The notes: generated by a model not told the origin, from the sequence alone. Numbered from the stretch's first letter, positions 1 through 9,318 are shown. The stretch is 64,000 bases of DNA from Variovorax jilinensis (GCF_030316885.1 NZ_JASZYQ010000003.1:496001-560000), one strand, 5' to 3'. A program made the numbers and translations.

Positions 1-53
1 AGCACGGCGATCTGCCAGACGCGCGCATTGCCCTGGTTGGGACGCAGTGCCAT
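1..53 (-). CDS. ABC transporter permease, N-terminal fragment
   Basis: Only the first 17 or so codons lie in the window, beginning MALRPNQGNARVWQIAV, with the ATG at 53-51. The start sits 3 bases after the stop of the ATPase gene upstream in the same direction, which is the usual spacing for an importer operon. The protein should be the inner-membrane permease of the nitrate/sulfonate/taurine-type importer whose ATPase and binding protein follow here. The fragment itself is too short for a family call, so the assignment rests on the neighbours. Confidence 0.6.
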   Translation of the reverse strand, partial: MALRPNQGNARVWQIAV

Positions 54-56
54 GGC

Positions 57-872
57 TCAGGCCGCCTTCCGGAGCTGCTGGGCGTAGCCCTTGAGCACTT
101 CGTCGCGCAGCACGTTCCAGATCTGCGTGTGCAGTTCCACGAAGCGCGGATGGGTGCGCACCTCGGCCACGTCGCGCGGGCGCGGCAGGTCGATCGCGAA
201 CTCGCCGATCGGATGCGTGGCCGGGCCGGCCGAGAGCACCACCACGCGATCGCTCATCGCGATGGCTTCGTCGAGGTCGTGCGTGATGAACAGCACCGCC
301 TTGCGCTTGGCCGCCCACAGCGCGAGCACCTCGTTCTCCATCAGCTGCCGCGTCTGGATGTCGAGCGCGCTGAAGGGCTCGTCCATCAGGATGATGTCGG
401 GGTCGAGCGCCAGCACCTGGGCCAGCGCCGTGCGCTTGCGCATGCCGCCCGAAAGCTGGTGCGGATAGCGGTCGCCGAAGCCCGCGAGGCCGACCCGCGC
501 GAGCCAGGCCTCGGCCTGCGCGCTCGCCTCTGCATCGGGCACGCCGCGGTACTGCAGGCCCACCATCACGTTGTCTAGCGCGCTGCGCCAGGGCATCAGC
601 GCCTCGCTCTGGAACATGTAGCCGGCGCGCGCATTGATGCCCGCAAGCGGCTGGCCGAACACCCGCACCGTGCCCGACGAAGGCGCGAGCAGCCCCGCGC
701 CGATGTTGAGCAGTGTCGACTTGCCGCAGCCCGTGGGGCCGACCACCGAGACGAATTCGCCCGCAGCGACATGCAGCGTGGTGTGGTCCACCGCGGTGTA
801 GCGCTGGCTCTGGTCGTCCTTCGAGCGGAAGGTGCAGCGGATGTCGATCAGTTCGAGGGCGTGGTCGGCCAT
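57..872 (-). CDS. ABC transporter ATP-binding protein, nitrate/sulfonate/taurine (SsuB/TauB) type
   Basis: This is the cytoplasmic ATPase of an importer, about 271 residues, the normal length for SsuB/TauB/NrtD proteins. Walker A GPTGCGKST is at residues 45-53, the Q-loop near 88, the signature LSGGM near 140-144, Walker B ILMDEP at 161-166 and the switch His near 198 (THD). The signature continues MRKR, common in this subfamily. The reading frame is open far upstream, but MADHALELI is chosen as the start because homology begins there and the upstream stretch overlaps a terminator and the binding-protein gene. The substrate cannot be read from the ATPase. Confidence 0.9.
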   Translation of the reverse strand: MADHALELIDIRCTFRSKDDQSQRYTAVDHTTLHVAAGEFVSVVGPTGCGKSTLLNIGAGLLAPSSGTVRVFGQPLAGINARAGYMFQSEALMPWRSALDNVMVGLQYRGVPDAEASAQAEAWLARVGLAGFGDRYPHQLSGGMRKRTALAQVLALDPDIILMDEPFSALDIQTRQLMENEVLALWAAKRKAVLFITHDLDEAIAMSDRVVVLSAGPATHPIGEFAIDLPRPRDVAEVRTHPRFVELHTQIWNVLRDEVLKGYAQQLRKAA

Positions 873-882
873 GTCATCGGAA

Positions 883-907
883 GAAAAAACCCGGCCGGAG
901 CCGGGTT
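883..907 (-). terminator. Intrinsic terminator or attenuator inside the ABC operon
   Basis: On the minus strand an 8-bp perfect stem AACCCGGC/GCCGGGTT with loop TCCG is followed at once by a T tract. It lies between the binding-protein gene (stop at 923) and the ATPase start (872). Transcripts from the binding-protein promoter would partly stop here, giving more binding protein than membrane components. Confidence 0.7.
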
Positions 908-922
908 GCAGGGATGCCGCGG

Positions 923-1957
923 TCAGGCTTTGAACCTGTCCTTGGCACGCCGCGCAAAATCGTTGGTGTAGAGCTTCGCGAGATCGATCTTGTCGGCCTT
1001 CACCGTGGGATCGAAGCTCACGATCGCGTCGAGTGCGGTCTTCGGGCCCTCGGCAGGCACCAGGCCGTCGATCGCGATCGATTCGCGCACCTTGTCGAAC
1101 GAGGCCAGGTACAGCGCGCGATCGCCGAGCAGGTAGGTCTCGGGCACGGTCTTGATGATGTCGCTCGGACCCGCGGTCTGCAGCCACTTGAGGCCGTGCA
1201 CGATCGCGTTGGCGAGCGCCTGGCAGGTGTTGGGATTCTTCTGCACGAAGTCGGCCGAGGCGTACAGGCAGGCTGCCGGCATCAGGCCGCCGAAGACCTG
1301 CTGCGTGCCCTTGAGCGTGCGCGTGTCGCTGATGATCTTCACGTCGCCCTTCTGCTCGAGCATGGTCATCACCGGATCGGTGTTGCTGATCGCGTCGATC
1401 TGGCCCGAGCGCAGCGCGGTCAGCGCGCCGGCCGCGACGCCGACGCCGATGAAGCTCACGTCGCTGGCCTTGACGCCGCCACGCGAGAGCACCAGGTTGG
1501 CCACCATGTTGGTCGACGAGCCGGGTGCCGAGACGCCGATCTTCTTGCCCTTGAGGTCGGCGATGCCCGCGTAGTTGGGCATGTTCTTGGTCGACACGCC
1601 GATCGCGATCTGCGGCGCGCGGCCCTGCAGCACGAAGGACTGGAAGAACTGGTTCTTGGCCTGCAGGTTGATCGTGTGCTCGAAGGCACCCGAGCAGACG
1701 TCGGCCGAACCGCCGACCACGGCCTGCAGCGCACGGGCACCGCCGGCGAAGTCGGAGATCTCGACGTCGAGCCCCTCGGACTTGAAGTAGCCGAGCTGCT
1801 CGGAGATGGTGAGCGGCAGGTAGTAGAAGGCGGCCTTGCCACCGACCGCGATCGATACCTTGGTTTTCTCGAGCTTCGGCTGGCTATGGACCAGCGGAGC
1901 CCCGATGGCGGCGGCGCCCAGTGCCGCGGCGACGGAGAAGGTTCTGCGATTGAGCAT
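923..1957 (-). CDS. ABC transporter substrate-binding protein (SsuA/TauA/NMT1-like)
   Basis: A periplasmic solute-binding protein of 344 residues. The N-terminus MLNRRTFSVAAALGAAAIGA has a twin-arginine-like RR followed by a hydrophobic segment and a cleavage region near LVHSQ, so export is clear although Tat versus Sec is open. The mature part has the periplasmic-binding-protein-like II pattern of the nitrate/sulfonate/thiamine-precursor family, including the YFKSEGLDVEI strand-helix near residue 60. It is first in an operon with the ATPase and permease. Substrate is unknown; aliphatic sulfonates, taurine, pyrimidines and similar small anions are all possible for this family. Confidence 0.85.
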   Translation of the reverse strand: MLNRRTFSVAAALGAAAIGAPLVHSQPKLEKTKVSIAVGGKAAFYYLPLTISEQLGYFKSEGLDVEISDFAGGARALQAVVGGSADVCSGAFEHTINLQAKNQFFQSFVLQGRAPQIAIGVSTKNMPNYAGIADLKGKKIGVSAPGSSTNMVANLVLSRGGVKASDVSFIGVGVAAGALTALRSGQIDAISNTDPVMTMLEQKGDVKIISDTRTLKGTQQVFGGLMPAACLYASADFVQKNPNTCQALANAIVHGLKWLQTAGPSDIIKTVPETYLLGDRALYLASFDKVRESIAIDGLVPAEGPKTALDAIVSFDPTVKADKIDLAKLYTNDFARRAKDRFKA

Positions 1958-2065
1958 GGGTGGCCTGGGACGCTTGGATTCGATGGATTCGAATCGAGCT
2001 TAGGGGCGGCCCCCTGCCCCTGCATCGGGGACATCCCGTGCGGGTTTCCACGTAACGCGAAGCGC

Positions 2066-2458
2066 CTAGCGGCCCGCGAACAGGATCGCGATGTTGACGA
2101 TGAAGCCGAGTGCCCAGACTGCGCTGCGCAGCGAGCTGCGGCCCGCCACGTACATGCCGATGTAGACGATGCGAAGCAGCACGTAGGCGATAGCGAGCTG
2201 GTCGATCCGTTGCTGCGCAGCGCCGAGCTGGTGCGCGATGATCACCGCGCCGATGAAGAAGGGCAGCCCCTCGAAGCCGTTGGCCTGGGCGCTGTTGGCG
2301 CGCGCGCGCCAGCCCCCGAGGTGCGCGCTCCATTGCCGCGGCGCCGCGTTGTCCGAAGGTCCGAAGGCCCCGGCCTTGGCGATGTAGGAGCTCGCATAGG
2401 GCAACAGTGCCGCGACCAGCACGCACCAGTAGGCCCAGGTCAGTGGAGGAATGCTCAT
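2066..2458 (-). CDS. MAPEG family membrane protein
   Basis: A 130-residue protein with about four hydrophobic segments and the MAPEG pattern: a conserved RARANSAQANGFEGLPFF loop after the first helix, then a long helix with QQRIDQLAIAYVLLRIVY. Bacterial MAPEG proteins are small trimeric membrane proteins related to microsomal glutathione transferases; most are uncharacterised. It lies 34 bases downstream of recR on the same strand and may be read through from the dnaX operon. Family call is firm, activity is not known. Confidence 0.85.
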   Translation of the reverse strand: MSIPPLTWAYWCVLVAALLPYASSYIAKAGAFGPSDNAAPRQWSAHLGGWRARANSAQANGFEGLPFFIGAVIIAHQLGAAQQRIDQLAIAYVLLRIVYIGMYVAGRSSLRSAVWALGFIVNIAILFAGR

Positions 2459-2492
2459 GCTGCAAGTCTACGAGGTGGTTTCATTCGGGAGC

Positions 2493-3083
2493 TCAGCGGC
2501 GATCGACCAGTGCATGCGCGATGGTGCCGAGGTCGACGTATTCGAGCTCGCTGCCGGCCGGCACGCCGCGCGCGAGCCGCGTCACCGACAGGCCGCGCTG
2601 CTTGAGCGCATCGCCGATCACGTGGGCCGTCGCCTCGCCCTCGGCCGTGAAGTTGGTGGCCAGGATCACCTCGGCCACCGTGCCGTCGAGCGCGCGCTCG
2701 AAGAGCTTGGCCAGGCCGATGTCATTGGGTCCGATGCCGTCGAGCGGACTCAGCTTGCCCATCAGCACGAAGTAGTAACCGCGAAAGACGCCCGTGCGTT
2801 CGAGCGCGGCCTGGTCCGCCGGCGTCTCGACCACGCAGAGCTTGGTCGCATCGCGCCTCGCATCGAGGCACACGCTGCAGATCGCGCCTTCGGTGAAGGT
2901 GTTGCAGCGTTCGCAATGACGCACGTTGCTGGCTGCCTGCTGCAGCGCCCGCGCAAGCATCTGGGTGCCTTCGCGGTCGTGCTGCAGCAGGTGGAATGCC
3001 ATGCGCGAGGCCGACTTGGCACCGACGCCGGGCAGCCGGCGCAGCGCCTCGACCAGCGCGTCGAGCGAGCTCGAATCTGCCAT
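2493..3083 (-). CDS. recR: Recombination mediator protein RecR
   Basis: RecR acts with RecF and RecO to load RecA on gapped DNA. The 196-residue length is typical. After an N-terminal helix-hairpin-helix ([17 protein letters not shown]) come the four zinc-binding cysteines (CERC and CSVC, near residues 57-72) and a Toprim domain with VVETPAD. The frame is open upstream, but ATG at 3083 ([19 protein letters not shown]) matches the family start; longer versions would overlap ybaB. It lies 17 bases after ybaB in the conserved order dnaX-ybaB-recR. Confidence 0.97.
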   Translation of the reverse strand: MADSSSLDALVEALRRLPGVGAKSASRMAFHLLQHDREGTQMLARALQQAASNVRHCERCNTFTEGAICSVCLDARRDATKLCVVETPADQAALERTGVFRGYYFVLMGKLSPLDGIGPNDIGLAKLFERALDGTVAEVILATNFTAEGEATAHVIGDALKQRGLSVTRLARGVPAGSELEYVDLGTIAHALVDRR

Positions 3084-3100
3084 CGGGTGCTGGCGCAGGC

Positions 3101-3433
3101 TCAGAAAGGCAGCTTCATGCCGGGCGGCAGGCCGGGCATGCCGGCCGTCAGCTTGCCCATCTTCTGCTCGCTGGTCTCCTCGGCCTTGCGCACGGCGGCG
3201 TTGAAGGCTGCAGCCACCAGGTCCTCGAGCATGTCCTTGTCGTCGGCCAGCAGGCTGGGATCGATCGTGATGCGCTTGACGTCGTGCTTGCAGGTCATCA
3301 CGACCTTGACCAGGCCGGCGCCCGATTCGCCCTCGACCTCGATGGTGGCCAGTTCTTCCTGCGCCTTCTTGAGGTTGTCCTGCATGGCTTGCGCCTGCTT
3401 CATGAGGCCGGCCAGTTGTCCTTTGTTGAACAT
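3101..3433 (-). CDS. ybaB: Nucleoid-associated protein YbaB/EbfC family
   Basis: A small (110 residues) dimeric DNA-binding protein of the YbaB/EbfC family. It starts [20 protein letters not shown], has a long N-terminal helix, and ends in the typical [13 protein letters not shown] tail. It binds DNA without strict sequence need and is thought to help nucleoid organisation or recombination. It sits between dnaX and recR, the standard bacterial arrangement, on one presumed transcript. Confidence 0.96.
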   Translation of the reverse strand: MFNKGQLAGLMKQAQAMQDNLKKAQEELATIEVEGESGAGLVKVVMTCKHDVKRITIDPSLLADDKDMLEDLVAAAFNAAVRKAEETSEQKMGKLTAGMPGLPPGMKLPF

Positions 3434-3507
3434 AGTGAGTCCTGTCGAATCGTTGGTTTGAAAAAGAGTTGAGGGTGTGTCTGGACAGTTGGAGGCCGCG
3501 CAAGGTC

Positions 3508-5382
3508 TCACGCGGGGCGCAGGGTCCCCGGCACGATCTTCGCGTCCCAGTCGCGCATCATCGCCTGCACGTCGGGGTCGCTGCGGATCGCTTCCTCGGC
3601 CACGCGCTGGCGTTCTTCTGCGGCCTGCCGGTTGCGGCGCGCCGGGCTGTCGACCACCGGGCCGATCTCGATCGCGATCCGGATGCCATGGCCCATCGCG
3701 GCGAGCGCACCCTGCAGCTTCTCGCGGCTGCTGGTCTGGTTGAGCGACTCGCGCTCGACGCGCAACAGCCACTGGTCGACATCGCGCGCCACCAGCTGCG
3801 ACTGCAGCGCCAGCTCGCGCGCCAGCGCGTTGATCGCCTCGGCCACCACCATCTGCGTCACGGTGGCATGCCAGAAGTCGCCCTCCTCGCTGGGCGGGAT
3901 CGGGGCCGCGGGCGCACGCGCCTCGCCTTCGCGCGCGCCCGGGGGCGGCTGCATGCGCACGGGCATCGCCATCAGGGGCGCGGATGCCGATGCGGGCACG
4001 TCGCCCGCCGCGGGACGCGGGGCGGCAGCAGCGTCGCGCATCGAAGGCGTGTCGACCACCGACAGGCGCTGGCCCGGTGGCCTGGCGGCGACGGGCTGGC
4101 GCTCCGGCTCGGGGGCGCCCGGCGCGCCGGCCGCGGTCGCGATCTCGGTCGCGGTCTCGGTCGACATCGGCCGGGGCGTCGGCGCCTCGGTCGTCGTCGC
4201 GGCGGGCGATGCGATCGCGCGCGGCGCCGCGGCCGGGGTTTCAATCAGAGTTTTTTTTTCCGCGATGGCCGCGCCGGCCGGCTTGAAGGCCAGCAGTCGC
4301 AGCAGCACCATCGTGAGCGCCGCGTACTCGTCGGGCGCCAGGCCCAGTTCGCCGCGGCCATGCAGGCACAGGCTGTAGAGCAGCTGCGTCTCGTCGGCCG
4401 GCAGCAGCGCGGCGAGGCGCACGGTCTCGGCCGCGTCGGGATCGGCGGCATCGCGCGCCTCGGCGCGGGCGGGCACGGCCTGCAGCACGGCCATGGCCTG
4501 CAGCACGGTGCTCATCTCCTCGAGCGTGGAGGCGGCCGAAAGTCCGTCGCGGCGCAAGCCTTCGGAGGTCTCGACGACGGTCTTGCCGTCGCCCTGCGCA
4601 AGCGCCTCGATCAGGCGGAACACATGGCCGCGATCGACGCTACCGAGCATCTGGCGCACACCGGTCTCGAGCAGTTCGCCGTTGCCGAAGGCGATCGCCT
4701 GATCGGTCAGCGAGAGTGCATCGCGCATCGAGCCGCGGGCGGCGCGCGCGATCAGGCTCAGCGCGCGGGGCTCAGCCGGAACGGCCTCGGTCTGCAGCAC
4801 CTGCACGAGATGCTCGAGCACGGTCTCGGGCGCCATCGGCCGCAGGTTGAACTGCAGGCAGCGCGACAGCACGGTGACCGGCACCTTCTGCGGATCGGTG
4901 GTGGCCAGCACGAACTTGAGATATTCGGGCGGCTCCTCCAGCGTCTTGAGCATGGCGTTGAAGGCATGGCCGGTAAGCATGTGAACTTCGTCGATCATGA
5001 AGACCTTGAAGCGGCCCTGCACAGGCTTGTAGACCGCCTGCTCGAGCAGCGCCTGGACCTCGTCGACGCCGCGGTTCGAGGCCGCGTCGAGTTCTGTGTA
5101 GTCGACGAAGCGACCGCTGTCGATGTCCTTGCACGCCTGGCATATGCCGCAAGGCGTGGCGGTGATGCCGCCCTGACCGTCGGCACCCTGGCAATTGAGC
5201 GACTTGGCGAGGATGCGCGAGACCGTGGTCTTGCCGACGCCGCGCGTGCCCGTGAACAGGTAGGCGTGGTGCAGCCGCTGCGAGGTGAGCGCATTGGTCA
5301 GCGCCTGGACGACGTGCTCCTGGCCCACCATCTCGCTGAAGGTCTTGGGGCGGTGTTTGCGAGCGAGCACGAGATAGGCCAT
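3508..5382 (-). CDS. dnaX: DNA polymerase III subunits tau and gamma
   Basis: The clamp-loader ATPase of the replisome, 624 residues for the full tau form. It starts [15 protein letters not shown] and has Walker A GTRGVGKT near 45-52, zinc-binding cysteines around 64-85 (CGICQAC), the DEVH Walker B near 131 and sensor-1 LATTDPQK. Domains I-III end near residue 370, after which a Pro/Ala-rich linker leads to the tau-specific C-terminal part. At codons 375-378 (GAA AAA AAA ACT) there is a run of nine A, with stops close behind in both other frames, so a short gamma-like product of about 380 residues is predicted. First gene of dnaX-ybaB-recR. Confidence 0.97.
   Translation of the reverse strand: MAYLVLARKHRPKTFSEMVGQEHVVQALTNALTSQRLHHAYLFTGTRGVGKTTVSRILAKSLNCQGADGQGGITATPCGICQACKDIDSGRFVDYTELDAASNRGVDEVQALLEQAVYKPVQGRFKVFMIDEVHMLTGHAFNAMLKTLEEPPEYLKFVLATTDPQKVPVTVLSRCLQFNLRPMAPETVLEHLVQVLQTEAVPAEPRALSLIARAARGSMRDALSLTDQAIAFGNGELLETGVRQMLGSVDRGHVFRLIEALAQGDGKTVVETSEGLRRDGLSAASTLEEMSTVLQAMAVLQAVPARAEARDAADPDAAETVRLAALLPADETQLLYSLCLHGRGELGLAPDEYAALTMVLLRLLAFKPAGAAIAEKKTLIETPAAAPRAIASPAATTTEAPTPRPMSTETATEIATAAGAPGAPEPERQPVAARPPGQRLSVVDTPSMRDAAAAPRPAAGDVPASASAPLMAMPVRMQPPPGAREGEARAPAAPIPPSEEGDFWHATVTQMVVAEAINALARELALQSQLVARDVDQWLLRVERESLNQTSSREKLQGALAAMGHGIRIAIEIGPVVDSPARRNRQAAEERQRVAEEAIRSDPDVQAMMRDWDAKIVPGTLRPA
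4241..4261 (-). promoter_or_regulatory. dnaX: A9 slippage site in dnaX
   Basis: The coding strand has nine consecutive A (complement of 4251-4259) preceded by GG. The +1 frame meets TGA at 4247-4245 and the -1 frame meets TGA at 4243-4241, so ribosomal or transcriptional slippage of one base either way ends the protein within about five codons. E. coli uses ribosomal frameshifting and Thermus uses transcriptional slippage on A9 at the equivalent place in dnaX; which applies here is inference. Confidence 0.75.
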
Positions 5383-5498
5383 CGGCGCATTTTAGGTCGA
5401 GCCGCGAAGCGCCCCGGCACCGCACTAGGCCATCTTGCAGATGGCTTTCGCGCCCTGCGCGCCTAGCATGGAAAAAAAGGCTTCCCGAGGAGATCGAC

Positions 5499-6620
5499 AT
5501 GTCCACCGCTCCCCGCAAGACGGCCGCTTCGGCCGCGGCCCGCAAATCCCGCAGCGCCGAGGCCGCAAGTCCGCGGCGCTATTGCTCGCAGCCGATCCAG
5601 CAGCCACGCCACTTCGAGGTCGGCGTCGCCGCCGGCCGCGCGCGTGCCATCATCGCCTCGGGCAAGAAATGGGTGATCGGCACGCAACTCACCTACTACT
5701 GCTTCAAGCGCGGCGATTCGGTGCCGGCCGCATGGCATGGCAGCAGCGCGGACATCGGCGTGGTGGACAGTTCGTTCGAGGCCTGGGCCAAGCTCGGCAT
5801 CGGCATCACGTTCCGGCGCGTGGATGTGCCCGAGGACGCCATGGTGCGCATCGGCTTCGATCCGCAGGACGGCTCGTGGTCGTACGTGGGGCGCGACGTG
5901 CTGCTCACCCGCTCGTCGCACGAGCGCACCATGAATTTCGGCTGGGCGCTGACCACGGCCTACGGCCACGACACCGCGCTGCACGAGATCGGCCATACCC
6001 TGGGCCTCGAGCACGAGCACCAGAACCCGAATGCCGGCATCACCTGGAACCGCGAGGCCGTGCTGAGCTACTTCAGGGGTCCGCCCAACAACTGGGAGGA
6101 TTCACAGATCGAGTGGAACATCCTGCGCAAGATCCCGGTTTCGGAGATCAAGGGCACGACCTGGGATCCGGATTCGGTCATGGAATACCAGTTCGACGCC
6201 GGCCTCATCACCGCACCCGAAAAATACAAGGCCGGGCTGGCGCCCAAGGGCGGGCTGTCGAATGCCGACAAGTCCTGGGTGGTGGAGGCGTATCCGGGTG
6301 CCAAGGCGCCGGCCATGGCCACGCTCAAGGTCGGACTGTCGCAACTGCTGAAGCTCAAGGCCGGCGAGACGCGCAGCTTCGAGTTCAAGCCGACCCGCAC
6401 GCGCACCTACAACATCGGCACCTTCGGGACCTCGGACACGGTGCTGGTTCTGTTCGAGGTCACGCCCGCCGGCAACGTGCAGATCGCGGGCGCCGACGAC
6501 AGCGGCACCGACCTCAACGCCAAGGTCAGCATGCGTCTGCAGAAGGGGCGTCGCTACCAGGTCGGGGTGCGCCTCTACTACGCCGACGCAGCGCTCGAAA
6601 CCTCGTTGATGGTCTGGTGA
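5499..6620 (+). CDS. Metzincin-like zinc metalloprotease (astacin/M12-like)
   Basis: A 373-residue protein with a zinc motif HEIGHTLGLEHEH at residues 162-174: H162, H166 and H172 would bind zinc and E163 is the general base. A Met-turn candidate SVMEY follows about 55 residues later, as in astacin-like metzincins. The C-terminal 110 residues look like a beta-rich pre-peptidase-type domain (ETRSFEFKPTRTRTYNIGTF). No signal peptide is visible; the N-terminus is Ala/Arg/Ser-rich, so export by Sec is doubtful. It is divergent from dnaX by about 115 bases. Protease fold is well supported; substrate and location are unknown. Confidence 0.8.
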   Translation: MSTAPRKTAASAAARKSRSAEAASPRRYCSQPIQQPRHFEVGVAAGRARAIIASGKKWVIGTQLTYYCFKRGDSVPAAWHGSSADIGVVDSSFEAWAKLGIGITFRRVDVPEDAMVRIGFDPQDGSWSYVGRDVLLTRSSHERTMNFGWALTTAYGHDTALHEIGHTLGLEHEHQNPNAGITWNREAVLSYFRGPPNNWEDSQIEWNILRKIPVSEIKGTTWDPDSVMEYQFDAGLITAPEKYKAGLAPKGGLSNADKSWVVEAYPGAKAPAMATLKVGLSQLLKLKAGETRSFEFKPTRTRTYNIGTFGTSDTVLVLFEVTPAGNVQIAGADDSGTDLNAKVSMRLQKGRRYQVGVRLYYADAALETSLMVW

Positions 6621-6660
6621 CGCGAAGGGTCGCCCGCTCTCGCCTACAATCCTCCACTGA

Positions 6661-6750
6661 CGGGCCTCCCCGCATGGTGAAGTGGCCAACCGGGTCAGGT
6701 GGGGAACCAAGCAGCCCTAACTGCGTAGTCAGTGCCGGGGGTAAGGCTCG
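6661..6750 (+). ncRNA. ffs: 4.5S RNA, small bacterial signal recognition particle RNA
   Basis: The segment has the conserved SRP RNA core, GGTCAGGT...GGAACCAAGCAGCC and CAGTGCCGGG, in the right order with closing arms GGGCCTCCCC and GGGGGTAAGGCTC that can pair. Length is about 90 nt as in other proteobacterial 4.5S RNAs; end points are estimated from the pairing. It binds Ffh to target membrane proteins. Its position near dnaX is common in Burkholderiales. Confidence 0.9.
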
Positions 6751-6785
6751 TCAACCTCACAACGAAGAACGCACGTGGCGCCCTA

Positions 6786-7238
6786 TCAATGGGCGCCACG
6801 CTGCCCATCATCCCCCACGCCATCCGCGAGCGCCAGCGACAGGTAATGACGCAGGTAGCGCGCCCTCGCCTCGCAGCCCCACGAGGCGCCGAGCACGACC
6901 ACGTGTGAAAGGCGGACGCAGTTCAGGTTCTCGTGCGGTCCGGCCACGGCGCCGTCCGCGATGCGCGCCACGGGCAAGGTCCTCGTGAGCGGCGGACTCG
7001 TGTCGATGGCAATGCCCTGCCGCCTGCCGCGCGCCAGTTCGTCGGCCGAAGGCTGCAACGCGTCATGCACGTCCGACACGGGCAGCCAGACCTTCCCTCG
7101 GTAGGGAAGTACGCGGATGCGCGGCCGTGAGGCAAAACCCGTTTCCCATTGCGAATCGATGCAGATCGGCGCCAGCGGCGTGCGCGGCATGCTGGGCTGC
7201 TTCCAGGGGGCGGCCCAGGCCAGGAGCTTGTCGAACAT
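6786..7238 (-). CDS. Hypothetical protein, last of a three-gene run
   Basis: A 150-residue protein beginning MFDKLLAWAAPWKQPSMP. I do not recognise a family. No signal peptide or membrane segment is evident. The C-terminal half is the best-behaved part, with LNCVRLSHVVVLGASWGCEARARYL. It follows 23 bases after the preceding hypothetical gene on the same strand, so the three are probably co-transcribed, and ends 35 bases from the SRP RNA, convergently. Coding potential is supported by a long frame with strong third-position GC and by the gene spacing only. Confidence 0.5.
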   Translation of the reverse strand: MFDKLLAWAAPWKQPSMPRTPLAPICIDSQWETGFASRPRIRVLPYRGKVWLPVSDVHDALQPSADELARGRRQGIAIDTSPPLTRTLPVARIADGAVAGPHENLNCVRLSHVVVLGASWGCEARARYLRHYLSLALADGVGDDGQRGAH

Positions 7239-7261
7239 GACCGGTCCCCAGGCCTGCGCGC

Positions 7262-7657
7262 TCAGCCCCGGTCGGCTTTGGAACGGGCTTCGATCGCGAT
7301 GCGTTCGAGTTCGTCCGCGATCGCCCAGGCCTCGTCGTCCTGGCCCTCGAGCGCCTCGGCCATCAGTTCGATGGCGAAGTCGAGCTGCAGCGGCGTGAAG
7401 AAGGTCGCGACCATGCCCAGCACGCGCTTGGCATCGCCTGCGGGTTGCGGCGCCGACACCGCGGCCAGATGCAGGGCCCGGATCAGGTTGAGCTGTGCAT
7501 GGCTCAGGGGCTGCTCGCCCGAGGCGGCCAGGTGCGCGCTGAGGGCACGCGCGGCGCGCTGGCAGGCGGCGACGGTTTCGGGGTCCAGGGATGCGGCGCG
7601 CGCGGCGGCTTCGCCGGCCAGCTTTGCAGCGGCGGCATTCGGAAGGTTCGAGTTCAT
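7262..7657 (-). CDS. Hypothetical protein, middle of a three-gene run
   Basis: 131 residues, starting [20 protein letters not shown], largely alpha-helical and Ala-rich, acidic toward the C-terminus ([20 protein letters not shown]). No known family is recognised. Its ATG overlaps the TGA of the upstream gene as ATGA, which strongly suggests translational coupling and picks this start over an upstream in-frame ATG. Confidence 0.6.
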   Translation of the reverse strand: MNSNLPNAAAAKLAGEAAARAASLDPETVAACQRAARALSAHLAASGEQPLSHAQLNLIRALHLAAVSAPQPAGDAKRVLGMVATFFTPLQLDFAIELMAEALEGQDDEAWAIADELERIAIEARSKADRG

Positions 7658-8034
7658 GCGAGGGTCTTGGAGTGAAAGTGGCGATCGACGCCGCGTGCGG
7701 CAGGCCACGCCGATGGATCGTCCGGACGGGCTGCTGCACTGCCGCCTGCGGCGAGGGGATGCATCGCGTCGGCCAGCGTGGCCTGGAAGTCATGCGGATC
7801 GAGCGCGAGCAGCTGAGCGACGCACTCCGCCTGCGGCGGCGAGAAGCGGTGGGGCGTCCATGCGTCGAGCAACAGCGCAGCGCCGGCGGGCACCTTTCGC
7901 TGCAGGCAGCGAAGTTCGCGGATCAGCGCGGCCTGCTCGCCATCGAAGCTGGCCGGGATTCCGGACAGCGTCGACGCCACCGCGTCCGTATCGGACGTGG
8001 TGGCGATGGAAAAGAGGCTCGTTGCACAGCGCAT
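7654..8034 (-). CDS. Hypothetical protein, first of a three-gene run
   Basis: 126 residues starting [20 protein letters not shown]. No family recognised and no export signal. A middle motif [23 protein letters not shown] precedes [17 protein letters not shown], which reads as a helical bundle. It overlaps the next gene by four bases (ATGA). The promoter would lie in the 48 bases between it and the flavoprotein gene stop, or it is read through from that gene. Confidence 0.5.
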   Translation of the reverse strand: MRCATSLFSIATTSDTDAVASTLSGIPASFDGEQAALIRELRCLQRKVPAGAALLLDAWTPHRFSPPQAECVAQLLALDPHDFQATLADAMHPLAAGGSAAARPDDPSAWPAARGVDRHFHSKTLA

Positions 8035-8082
8035 GCCCCGAGCTTCGCCGGCCTTGCTGAGGCCAGCCTTAAGGCGAAAGAC

Positions 8083-9318
8083 CTAGCGTGCGGAAAGAAC
8101 GCCGCGTGCTGCAGCAACGCCACAGGCCATCGATGCGGTCAGCAGGTAGCCCCCCGTAGGCGCCTCCCAATCGAGCATCTCCCCCGCGAAATGGACGCCG
8201 GGCAAGGCAGTGGCCATCAGCGATTCGTCGAGCGCATCGAAGCGCACGCCGCCGGCCGTGCTGATCGCCTCGTCGATCGGACGCGTGGCCAGCAGGCGCA
8301 GCGGCACGGCCTTGATGGTGGCCGCCAGCTTGTCGGGGTCGTGCATCTCCTCGCGCGTGAGCACCTCGTGCAGCACGCCGGCCTTGATGCCCTCGAGGCC
8401 CAGGCGACTCTTGAGGTGGCTGGCAAGCGAACGCGCGCCGCGCGGATGCAGCACTGCGGCACGCACCTGGTCGACGCTGCGGTCGGGCAGGAGGTCGAGC
8501 CGCAAAGTGGCGCTGCCGTGGGCCGCGATCTCGTCGCGCAGCAGCGCCGAAGCGGCATACACGAGGCTGCCCTCGATGCCGGTGGCCGTGGCCACGAACT
8601 CGCCCTTGCGCGCGAAGCTGCGGCCCTGCGAGTCATGCACCGAGATCGCCACCGACTTGAACGGCACGCCCGCGAAGCGCTCGCGAAAGTGCGGCGTCCA
8701 CGACAGGTCGAAACCGCAGTTGGCCGGCAGCAGCGGCGCGATCTCGACGCCGCGCTCCGCCAGCCAGGGCGTCCAGGCGCCATCGGAGCCGAGCCGCGAC
8801 CAGCTCGCGCCGCCGAGCGCCAGCAGCACGGCATCGTGGGCGATGTCGACCTCGCCGTCCGGCGTCGCGAAGTGCAGCGTGGTGGCCGGCATCGATGCAT
8901 CGGGCCAGCCGAGCCAGCGATGGCGCATGTGAAAACGCACGCCGGCCTGCCGCAGCCGATGCAGCCAGGCGCGCAGCAGCGGCGCCGCCTTCATGTCCTT
9001 CGGAAAGACCCGGCCCGAAGTGCCGACGAAGGTCTCGATGCCGAGCCCATGGGCCCAGGCCCGGAGCGCATCGGGCCCGAAGCCGCGCAGGAGCGGCTCG
9101 AGCACTCCGCTGCGCTCGCCGAAGCGGCCCTTGAAGATGTCGAAGGGTTCCGAATGCGTGAGGTTCAATCCGCCGCGCCCCGCCAGCAGGAACTTGCGGC
9201 CCACCGAGGGCATGGCATCGTAGACATGGACCTGGACGCCCGCGAGCGCGAGCGTCTCGGCAGCCATCAGTCCCGCAGGGCCGCCGCCGACCACCGCGAC
9301 TTTCATTTCTTGATTCAT
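8083..9318 (-). CDS. HI0933/YhiN family FAD-dependent oxidoreductase
   Basis: A 411-residue soluble flavoprotein. The N-terminal dinucleotide-binding motif [13 protein letters not shown] is at residues 9-21 and the family-specific [17 protein letters not shown] follows near 40-56; the C-terminus has the [13 protein letters not shown] and [15 protein letters not shown] motifs that close the FAD site. The family is widespread, and its physiological reaction is not established. Start [12 protein letters not shown] fits the fold directly. Confidence 0.88.
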   Translation of the reverse strand: MNQEMKVAVVGGGPAGLMAAETLALAGVQVHVYDAMPSVGRKFLLAGRGGLNLTHSEPFDIFKGRFGERSGVLEPLLRGFGPDALRAWAHGLGIETFVGTSGRVFPKDMKAAPLLRAWLHRLRQAGVRFHMRHRWLGWPDASMPATTLHFATPDGEVDIAHDAVLLALGGASWSRLGSDGAWTPWLAERGVEIAPLLPANCGFDLSWTPHFRERFAGVPFKSVAISVHDSQGRSFARKGEFVATATGIEGSLVYAASALLRDEIAAHGSATLRLDLLPDRSVDQVRAAVLHPRGARSLASHLKSRLGLEGIKAGVLHEVLTREEMHDPDKLAATIKAVPLRLLATRPIDEAISTAGGVRFDALDESLMATALPGVHFAGEMLDWEAPTGGYLLTASMACGVAAARGVLSAR

